DNA of 7,727 nucleotides from CAYMJK01 sp043101635. GTDB lineage: Bacteria > Planctomycetota > Phycisphaerae > Phycisphaerales > UBA1924. The position numbers and the translations under genes were made by a program. The notes beneath the pieces were generated by a model. It was given only the letters and a program-made list of their open reading frames with translations, was not told where the DNA came from and did no database searches. The DNA is taken from contig JBICIE010000195.1 of the NCBI GenBank assembly GCA_043101635.1, positions 1-7,727 of the forward strand, written 5' to 3'. Below, piece by piece: positions 1 through 4,892 of the stretch. Positions within the stretch are counted from its first letter, which is position 1, and every line of letters starts with the position of its first letter.

Positions 1-1
1 G

Positions 2-580
2 CAGCCGGTGCTGGATTTCCGGCTCCACATCCCGCCGGACGCCCCGCCGCTCCCCGAGCCGCTCCCCGGCGCCCGCTACGCCCTGCTGGCGCCCACCAGC
101 CGCTGGCCCGCCAAACGCTGGCCGGCGGACCGCTTCCGGCGCCTTGCCGAGGCCCTGCTCGGGCAGGGCGCCGTCGACGCCGTCGCCGTCGTCGGCGGCC
201 CGGGCGAGCACAACCAGTGCGCGCCGCTGGCGGACCTTGCCGCCCGCGACCGGCGCGTGGTCGATCTCGTCGGCCAGACCAGCGTCGGCGGCCTCATGCG
301 CCTGGTTCAGAGCGCTGCGGTCGTCATCGCCAACGACTCCGCCGCCCTGCACATCGCCGTCGGCTTCGATCGCCCGATCGTCGCGCTGTACGGACCGACC
401 GATGTCAACAAAGTCGGCCCGTACGGTCGAGCGGCCGATGTCCTGCAGAAGCTGGCGCCCGGCGACGACCTCAACCACAAGCGCCCGGAGAACGTCCGGC
501 TCATGGAGCGCGTCGGCGTCGAGGAAGTTCTGGATGCGGCGATCGCCCGGGCGCAGGCGCCCCAGATCCCCGATCGCTGA
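2..580 (+). CDS. Glycosyltransferase family 9 (heptosyltransferase-like), 3' part only
   Basis: This is the C-terminal portion of a GT9 / ADP-heptose:LPS heptosyltransferase-like protein; its start lies left of the window, since the frame is open from base 2. About 192 codons are visible of a family that usually has about 330-370. Two family signatures can be seen: APTSRWPAKRWPADRF, which opens the C-terminal nucleotide-sugar-binding Rossmann half, and NDSAALHIAVGFDRPIVALY followed by GPTD and GPYG, the conserved (N/T)DSG-like loop and GPT segment that contact the sugar-nucleotide diphosphate. Family members act at the cytoplasmic face of the inner membrane and add heptose or related sugars to LPS core. 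The exact donor and acceptor cannot be read from this fragment. The gene converges on serC, with only 18 bp between the two stop codons, so they are not co-transcribed. The stop codon lies inside a 14-nt imperfect tandem repeat. Confidence 0.88.
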   Translation, partial: QPVLDFRLHIPPDAPPLPEPLPGARYALLAPTSRWPAKRWPADRFRRLAEALLGQGAVDAVAVVGGPGEHNQCAPLADLAARDRRVVDLVGQTSVGGLMRLVQSAAVVIANDSAALHIAVGFDRPIVALYGPTDVNKVGPYGRAADVLQKLAPGDDLNHKRPENVRLMERVGVEEVLDAAIARAQAPQIPDR

Positions 581-592
581 TCCCCGATCCCT
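565..592. repeat. 14-nt imperfect tandem duplication over a stop codon
   Basis: The unit gatccccgatcgct (565-578) is followed directly by gatccccgatccct (579-592), with one mismatch in 14. The TGA stop of the glycosyltransferase (578-580) spans the junction. The repeat fills most of the short gap between two convergent genes. I see no stem-loop with a T-run here, so a classical terminator is not supported. Confidence 0.6.
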
Positions 593-598
593 GCCGCC

Positions 599-1726
599 CT
601 ACCCGTTGGTCCGCTCGAACTCGCGCATGAACTCGGCCAGCGCCTTGGCCCCCGCCTCCGGGAACGCGTTGTACACGCTGGCCCGCATGCCGCCGACCGA
701 GCGGTGGCCCTTGAGCCCGTCGAAGCCCTGCTTCTTCGCCTCGGTGATGAACTTCTTCTCCAGGTCCTCGCTCGGCGCCCGGAAGGTGATGTTCATCAGC
801 GAGCGGCTGTCGGCGCGTGCCGTGCCGCGGAAGAACGACGAGCTGTCCAGCACGTCATAAATCGGCTTGGCCTTGCGCAGGTTGTGCTCGGCCATCTTCG
901 CCAGCCCGCCCTGGCCCAGGATCCACTTGAAGACCTGTCCGACGAGGTAGATGGCGAACACCGGCGGCGTGTTGTAGCGCGAGTCGTTCTCGGCGTGCGT
1001 CGCGTACTGCAGCATCGGCGGCAGGTCGCGCACCGCCTTGAGCAGGTCCTCGCGGATGATCACCAGCGTCACGCCCGCCGGGCCCAGGTTCTTCTGCGCC
1101 CCGGCATAGATCAGCCCGTATTTGCTCACGTCGATCGGACGGCTGAACATGTCGCTGGAGGTGTCGCACACCAGGAACGCGCCCTTGGGACAGGCCGGCT
1201 CGGACCTGAATTCCGTGCCGAAGATGGTGTTGTTGCTGGTGAAGTGCAGGTACACCGGCTTGTCGGAGTACTTGGTCTCCGCGGGGCCGGGAATCCACGT
1301 GAAGTTGTCCGGCTCGCTGGTGGCCGCGACGTGCACCTTGCCGTAGCGTTTGGCCTCCTTGATCGCCTTCTGCGACCAGGCGCCCGTGTTGATGTAGTCG
1401 GCCGTTGCGCCATCCGGCAGCAGGTTCGCCGGAAGCGTGAAGAACTGCGACGACGCCCCGCCCATCATGAACAGGATGCGGTAGTTCTCGCCGATCCCCG
1501 CGAGCTTGCGGCAGTCGGCCTGGGCCTCCTGGAAGATCCGGTCGATCACCGGACCCCGGTGGCTGTGCTCCATCACGCCGATGCCCGTGCCGTCGATGTC
1601 CCAGATGTCATGCTGGGCCTGCTTCAGCACCGCCTCCGGCAGAATCGCCGGCCCCGCCGCAAAGTTGTACGTGGAACGCTCGGCCTTCAGCAGGCCCGAT
1701 GCCATCTCTTTCATCGCCGTCGTCAT
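599..1726 (-). CDS. serC: Phosphoserine aminotransferase SerC
   Basis: SerC is a class V, PLP-dependent aminotransferase. It converts 3-phosphohydroxypyruvate plus glutamate to 3-phosphoserine plus 2-oxoglutarate in the cytosol, and homologues also act on the pyridoxine-pathway intermediate. The length of 375 aa is slightly above the usual ~360 because of about 18 extra N-terminal residues before YNFAAGPAILP. Visible family marks are EHSHRGP (53-59), GGASSQF (89-95, PLP phosphate cradle), HFTSNNTIFGTEF (161-173), the pyridine-nitrogen Asp in CDTSSDM (D188), the Schiff-base Lys in GAQKNLGPAG (K212), and the phosphate-binding HRSVGGMRAS (R342, R348). The ATG is supported by AAGGAG at 1734-1739, 7 nt upstream; a Met at residue 5 is a weaker alternative. 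It lies 67 bp downstream of serA on the same strand, so co-transcription is likely. All key residues are intact. Confidence 0.96.
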   Translation of the reverse strand: MTTAMKEMASGLLKAERSTYNFAAGPAILPEAVLKQAQHDIWDIDGTGIGVMEHSHRGPVIDRIFQEAQADCRKLAGIGENYRILFMMGGASSQFFTLPANLLPDGATADYINTGAWSQKAIKEAKRYGKVHVAATSEPDNFTWIPGPAETKYSDKPVYLHFTSNNTIFGTEFRSEPACPKGAFLVCDTSSDMFSRPIDVSKYGLIYAGAQKNLGPAGVTLVIIREDLLKAVRDLPPMLQYATHAENDSRYNTPPVFAIYLVGQVFKWILGQGGLAKMAEHNLRKAKPIYDVLDSSSFFRGTARADSRSLMNITFRAPSEDLEKKFITEAKKQGFDGLKGHRSVGGMRASVYNAFPEAGAKALAEFMREFERTNG

Positions 1727-1793
1727 GACCCCGCTCCTTGCATGCGTCGCAGTCTCTTATTCAACGCCCTGGCTTGCCCTGTGCGCCTGCCCT

Positions 1794-2795
1794 TCAGCCC
1801 GCCGCACCCGCCGCCTGCGGCTCGTTCACCAGGTGCTCCAGCTTGCCCGTCTCGCTGAAGACCTTCACGATCCGCACCGTCTCGTCCGCCACCGCCTGCT
1901 GGGCCTGGTCGGTCGACGCGCCGCAGTGGTGGGTGCACGTCACCCCCGGCAGCGACGCCAGTTCCGTCGTCCAGGCCATCTCCGGCGTCGGCGGCTGGTT
2001 CTGATACACATCCAACCCGGCACGGACGCCCTTGTCGAGGATCGCGGCCTTGAGCGCCTGCTCATCGACCACCGTGCCGCGGGAGGTGTTGATGAAGTAC
2101 GCCCCCGGCTTCATCGCCGCGAAGAACTCCGCGTTGCACATGTTCTTCGTCTCGGCGTTGGCGGCAATGTGCAGGCTCACCGCGTCGCACTTCGGCAGCA
2201 TCTTCAGCAGGTCCGCCCGCGTCGAGCCGCCATTGCGGATCCCAAGCTCCGCCGCCCGCGCCGCCGTCATGATCACGTCCCACCCGATCACATCCATCTC
2301 GAACGCCTTGGCCCGCTGCACGATCGCGCGCCCGATCGCCCCCACGCCGATCACGCCCAGCGTCAGCCCCTTGATCCCGCGCGCCTTGGCGTACTCCTTC
2401 TTGCGCCACTTGCCCGCCCGCAGATCACTCAGTTGCTCCGGCAGCCGCCGGTCGGCGCACAGCAGGTGCGCAAAGGCCACCTCCGCCACCGCCACCGCGT
2501 TCATCCCCGGGCAGTTGCACACCCCGATGCCCCGCGCTGCCGCGGCGTCGATGTCGATGTTGTCGAACCCCGCCCCGGCCCGGATGATCGCCTTGAGCGA
2601 CTCGGCCCCCTCGATCACCGGCGCCGGCACCTTGGTCGAACGCACGATCAGGATGTCCGGCTCGAAGGCGGCGATCGCCGCCGGCAGCGTGTCCGGCCCA
2701 AGCTCCGGGCTGAGCTGCACCTCGCACCCAAGGGCTTTGAGCCCCTCGATGCCGCTGGTCTCGAACTTGTCAGCGATCAGCACCTTCAGCGCCAT
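1794..2795 (-). CDS. serA: D-3-phosphoglycerate dehydrogenase SerA, short form without ACT domain
   Basis: This is a D-isomer-specific 2-hydroxyacid dehydrogenase of 333 aa. It should oxidise 3-phosphoglycerate to 3-phosphohydroxypyruvate with NAD+, the first committed step of serine synthesis. The N-terminal substrate half (about 1-100) contains IRAGAGFDNID (71-81). The Rossmann half carries GVIGVGAIGRAI (147-158) with acidic D173 for NAD ribose. The active-site Arg is R239 in NTSRG and the His is H290 in THHCGAST. The position of the family's catalytic Glu (E. coli E269, in TEP) is Gln here, Q267 in DVYQNQPP; the spacing of 23 residues to the His is the same. The protein ends at KLEHLVNEP plus a short Ala/Gly tail, so it lacks the ACT domain that gives serine feedback inhibition in E. 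coli SerA. The frame stays open to 3266, but the start at 2795 fits the family and has a strong Shine-Dalgarno. serC lies 67 bp downstream. SerA is very likely; another family member is possible because of Q267. Confidence 0.9.
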   Translation of the reverse strand: MALKVLIADKFETSGIEGLKALGCEVQLSPELGPDTLPAAIAAFEPDILIVRSTKVPAPVIEGAESLKAIIRAGAGFDNIDIDAAAARGIGVCNCPGMNAVAVAEVAFAHLLCADRRLPEQLSDLRAGKWRKKEYAKARGIKGLTLGVIGVGAIGRAIVQRAKAFEMDVIGWDVIMTAARAAELGIRNGGSTRADLLKMLPKCDAVSLHIAANAETKNMCNAEFFAAMKPGAYFINTSRGTVVDEQALKAAILDKGVRAGLDVYQNQPPTPEMAWTTELASLPGVTCTHHCGASTDQAQQAVADETVRIVKVFSETGKLEHLVNEPQAAGAAG

Positions 2796-2801
2796 GGCGG
2801 T

Positions 2802-2807
2802 CTCCTC
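2802..2807 (-). promoter_or_regulatory. Shine-Dalgarno of serA
   Basis: On the minus strand GAGGAG stands 6 nt before the ATG at 2795. It decides the start: the same frame continues open for another 157 codons, but that extension overlaps the DoxX-like gene on the opposite strand and has no family similarity that I can see. Confidence 0.8.
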
Positions 2808-2823
2808 TTTCTCAGGGAGGACC

Positions 2824-2829
2824 ATTTTA
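2824..2829 (-). promoter_or_regulatory. Possible -10 element for serA-serC
   Basis: TAAAAT, read on the minus strand, is a rare AT-rich hexamer in a very GC-rich divergent intergenic region. It matches the sigma-70 -10 consensus at 5 of 6 positions. Transcription would begin about 20 nt upstream of the serA ATG, leaving a short leader that holds the ribosome-binding site. No convincing -35 hexamer lies 16-18 bp further upstream, so this is a weak call. Confidence 0.3.
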
Positions 2830-2949
2830 GGAGAGGCCCCGGCGCCACGCGCCCGTCGCGCCCGCTCACCGCCCCCGAAAGTCTCCCTTGCCCGCCCCGC
2901 CTGCCTGTGGCAACAATGGCGGTCGCGCCGATCGTCCGGCGTCGCCCGC

Positions 2950-2953
2950 GGAG
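2950..2953 (+). promoter_or_regulatory. Ribosome-binding site favouring the start at 2961
   Basis: GGAG stands 7 nt before the ATG at 2961. The in-frame ATG at 2916 has no purine-rich leader and would add a 15-residue Arg/Pro-rich stretch in front of the first membrane helix, so 2961 is preferred. Confidence 0.5.
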
Positions 2954-2960
2954 CCCATCC

Positions 2961-3392
2961 ATGTCGCCCAGCGCCCTGCTGCAGGTCCTTGGCCGGGTCC
3001 TCCTCTCCAGCGTGTTCCTGATCACCGCCGTCGCAAGCAAGATCCCCAGGTTCGCCTCGACGGCCGAGTCCATGGCCGCCGAGCAGATCCCGTCGCCCAG
3101 GCTCATGCTCGTCGGCGCCATCGCCTTCCTGATCGCCGGCAGCATGAGCCTCATCCTCGGCTTCAAGGCCCGGATCGGCGCCCTGCTGCTGCTCGTCTTC
3201 CTGGTCCTCGCGACGTACTTCTACCACGATTTCTGGGCCTTCCAAGGCGCCGAGCGCGAGCTTCACCTGGTCCAGTTCCTCGCCAACGTGTCCCTGGCGG
3301 GGGGTCTGCTGCTGGTCATCGCCGGCGGCGCCGGCCCCGCCAGCGTCGACGCCTGCATGGCCCGGCGCCGCGCCGAGCAGAAGCCGGGCTGA
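2961..3392 (+). CDS. DoxX-like four-helix membrane protein
   Basis: This is a 143-aa integral membrane protein with the DoxX/SURF4-like layout. Four hydrophobic segments are visible at about residues 6-25, 46-68, 71-89 and 103-123. The family-typical patterns are a G-R-x-L-L-S-x-V-F-L-type first helix, an aromatic TYFYHDFWAF patch after helix 3, and FLANVSLAGGLLLVIAG in helix 4. The C-terminus (about 124-143) is short, Arg-rich and probably cytoplasmic. Family members have been linked to quinone and redox chemistry, but most, including this one, have no defined reaction. It is transcribed divergently from serA across about 165 bp. The next gene starts 98 bp downstream on the same strand but encodes an exported protein, and two small stem-loops lie between them, so an operon with it is uncertain. 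A start at 2916 would give 158 aa. Confidence 0.8.
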   Translation: MSPSALLQVLGRVLLSSVFLITAVASKIPRFASTAESMAAEQIPSPRLMLVGAIAFLIAGSMSLILGFKARIGALLLLVFLVLATYFYHDFWAFQGAERELHLVQFLANVSLAGGLLLVIAGGAGPASVDACMARRRAEQKPG

Positions 3393-3424
3393 GCCGAGCC
3401 GCCGCCCCGAGCGCCGGTCGGCAA

Positions 3425-3462
3425 AGCAGGGTCGATTCCCTGCTCTGCGCTGCCAGCAGCGC
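3425..3462 (+). other. Two adjacent small stem-loops between genes
   Basis: The first hairpin is agcaggg-tcgatt-ccctgct (3425-3444), with 7 paired bases and a 6-nt loop. The second is gcgctg-ccag-cagcgc (3447-3462), with 6 paired bases and a 4-nt loop. They lie downstream of the DoxX-like stop (3392) and upstream of the next start. No T-run follows either, so they are at best non-canonical terminators or leader structures. Confidence 0.35.
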
Positions 3463-3467
3463 CCGGG

Positions 3468-3473
3468 TATGCT
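3468..3473 (+). promoter_or_regulatory. Possible -10 element (TATGCT) before the LVIVD gene
   Basis: GGTATGCT occurs 17 nt before the ATG of the LVIVD protein. A similar GGTATCTT precedes the vWA protein at 4871-4878. Each hexamer matches the -10 consensus at four positions, and neither has a recognisable -35. Here transcription would start almost at the Shine-Dalgarno, giving a very short leader. The call is weak. Confidence 0.2.
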
Positions 3474-3490
3474 GCCCTTCGGAGGGCGCG

Positions 3491-4615
3491 ATGACTCGAC
3501 GCTGCGCGCTGCGGTGCCTCGCCGCCGCCCTGGCCTGCGCCCAGGCCCGGGGTCAGGTCTGCGACCCCGCGCCGCTCGCCACCGCCGGCGCTGCGGGGAT
3601 CAGCCGCGCTGGCGACGCGTCCGGCCCCCTGGCCGCCATCGCCGCCGGCTTCGACGGCATCCACTTCTACCACATCGCGCAGCCCGGCAAGCCCAGCCTC
3701 ATCGCCACGTTTCTGACGCCCGGGTACCCGTCGGAGGTCACGCTCGCAGGCAGCCTTGCCTACGTCGCCGATGGCCCCGCAGGCCTGGCCATCCTCGATG
3801 TCGCCGACCCGGCCCGCCCGGCGCTGCTCGGCGCTGTGGACACGCCGAGCTTCGCCCTGGACGTCGCCCTCGCCGGCAACCTCGCCCTCATCGCAGACCA
3901 GTTCCGCGGCGTGCAGATCGTCGATGTCACCGATCCGGCCGACCCGCGCATCATCGGGTGGCTGGATACCGACAACCGCGCCCTGGGCGTCGCCGCCCGT
4001 GGGACGCTCGCCTGCGTCGCCGACGGCTTCGACGGCGTGGTCACCATCGACATCAGCGACCCGGCCGCGCCCGTCGAACTTGCCGAGTTCGACCCGGACT
4101 CATACGCCCTCGATGTCGAACTTGCCGGCGACATCGCCTGCCTCGCCACCGAGGACATCGGGCTGCTGATCATCGATGTCGCCGATCCCGCCGACCCGGT
4201 CCTGCTGGGCAGCGTCGAGACGCTCGGCCGGGCCCGCAAGGTCCGGCTTCAGGGCGACCTGGCCTTCGTCGCCGACGAGATCGCCGGCATGCTCATCATC
4301 GACATCTCCGACCCGCTCCGCCCGGATCACGTCGCGACGGTCGAGACGGCGCGACTGGCCGTCGATGTCGCCCCCGCCGGCCATGTCGCCATGCTCATCG
4401 ACGAGATCGCCGGCCTGCAGGTCATCGACGTCACCGGCTGCGACCCGTGCTACCCCGACTGCGATGTCTCCGGCGCCCTCGACTTCTTCGACTTCCTGTG
4501 CTTCCAGAACGCCTTCGCCGCCGGCGCCGGCTACGCCGACTGCGACGCCTCCGGAGCCCACGACCTCTTCGACTTCCTCTGCTTCCAGAACGCGTTTGCC
4601 GCCGGATGCCAGTAG
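3491..4615 (+). CDS. Exported LVIVD-repeat beta-propeller with C-terminal dockerin-like (GC-type) module
   Basis: This 374-aa protein begins with a signal peptide: MTRRC, a hydrophobic stretch to about residue 17, and probable cleavage after AQA (residue 19). No canonical lipobox is present. Residues 47-316 are LVIVD repeats with an exact 42-residue period, units starting at 47, 89, 131, 173, 215, 257 and 299. Each unit reads roughly LAxVAD-xxxGLxIxDVxDPxxP followed by a variable V/A-rich half. The last unit is only half long, and the segment before residue 47 resembles the missing half, which suggests a seven-bladed propeller closed by its two ends. The C-terminus has CDPCYPDC, then two Ca-type loops (DCDVSGALDFFD 323-334 and DCDASGAHDLFD 350-361), each followed by FLCFQNAFAAG; it ends in GCQ. 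The start has GGAGG 5 nt upstream. No catalytic residues are recognisable. A role in binding, adhesion or envelope organisation outside the cytoplasm is inference. Confidence 0.9.
   Translation: MTRRCALRCLAAALACAQARGQVCDPAPLATAGAAGISRAGDASGPLAAIAAGFDGIHFYHIAQPGKPSLIATFLTPGYPSEVTLAGSLAYVADGPAGLAILDVADPARPALLGAVDTPSFALDVALAGNLALIADQFRGVQIVDVTDPADPRIIGWLDTDNRALGVAARGTLACVADGFDGVVTIDISDPAAPVELAEFDPDSYALDVELAGDIACLATEDIGLLIIDVADPADPVLLGSVETLGRARKVRLQGDLAFVADEIAGMLIIDISDPLRPDHVATVETARLAVDVAPAGHVAMLIDEIAGLQVIDVTGCDPCYPDCDVSGALDFFDFLCFQNAFAAGAGYADCDASGAHDLFDFLCFQNAFAAGCQ
4453..4612 (+). repeat. Tandem duplicated dockerin-like EF-hand module, coding
   Basis: Two 27-codon units are nearly identical at the protein level (DCDxSGxxDxFDFLCFQNAFAAG) and highly similar as DNA. 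For example, ttcgacttcctgtgcttcca and ttcgacttcctctgcttcca differ at a single base. Loop ligand positions 1, 3, 5, 9 and 12 are filled as D, D, S, D, D in both. This matches the dockerin-like C-terminal domains that I associate with Phycisphaerales secreted proteins (GC-type dockerin). The partner is not known to me. Confidence 0.75.
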
Positions 4616-4696
4616 CAAGGGCGAAAAGCGAGAAGCGTCAACGAGGGGAACAAGATCGGCCCGGGCTCTTCTGGCCGCGGGTGGGCCCTTGGGTGG

Positions 4697-4717
4697 GCCG
4701 ATCGCTCCGCGATCGGC
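4697..4717. terminator. Candidate hairpin without U-tract
   Basis: gccgatcg-ctccg-cgatcggc forms a perfect 8-bp stem with a 5-nt loop, 82 bp after the LVIVD stop codon. No T-run follows on either strand, so intrinsic termination is not shown; a binding site or RNA-stabilising hairpin is equally possible. Confidence 0.3.
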
Positions 4718-4760
4718 ATGGCATGCGAGCCGCCGCCATGGGCCGGCGCGCGCCCCAAGC

Positions 4761-4777
4761 CGGGGGCGCGGCCCCCG
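4761..4777. terminator. GC-only candidate hairpin without U-tract
   Basis: cgggggc-gcg-gcccccg is a perfect 7-bp G:C stem with a 3-nt loop. It is followed by gaaacgggggg rather than a T-run. It is very stable, but the only support for a terminator role is its position between genes. Confidence 0.3.
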
Positions 4778-4872
4778 AAACGGGGGGAGCGTTTGGTCAC
4801 GGGTCGTATGCGCATTGCGCGAATTCCCGAGCAATCGTGTCACACGGGGCAACTCGGCGCCGTCTTGTGTGG

Positions 4873-4878
4873 TATCTT
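4873..4878 (+). promoter_or_regulatory. Possible -10 element (TATCTT) before the vWA gene
   Basis: GGTATCTT lies about 50 nt before the ATG at 4927 and resembles the GGTATGCT before the LVIVD gene. The sequence at the expected -35 spacing (caactc) is not recognisable. If it is real, the transcript would begin around 4885, at or just before the GTG at 4893, which would favour the ATG at 4927 as the start. Confidence 0.25.
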
Positions 4879-4892
4879 GGTGAGACCGGCGC

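Noticed and set aside
704..1858. Long plus-strand open frame opposite serC
   Set aside because: It is the mirror of a GC-rich coding strand. The translation is Arg/His/Val-rich with no family resemblance, while the minus strand encodes a complete SerC.
1506..2960. Plus-strand extension of the DoxX-like frame back across serA and part of serC
   Set aside because: Only the last 143 codons look like a protein (membrane helices). The upstream part is Arg/His/Pro-rich antisense shadow.
2796..3266. N-terminal extension of SerA by 157 codons
   Set aside because: The family start, with GAGGAG 6 nt upstream, is at 2795. The extension is antisense to the DoxX-like gene and has no resemblance to any known domain.
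4453..4612. CRISPR-like or mobile direct repeat
   Set aside because: The repeated DNA is the in-frame duplicated EF-hand module of the LVIVD protein, fully explained by coding.
4697..4777. CRISPR array or attachment site
   Set aside because: There are only two unrelated hairpins and one 9-bp direct repeat. There is no regular spacer pattern and no integrase gene or tRNA nearby.
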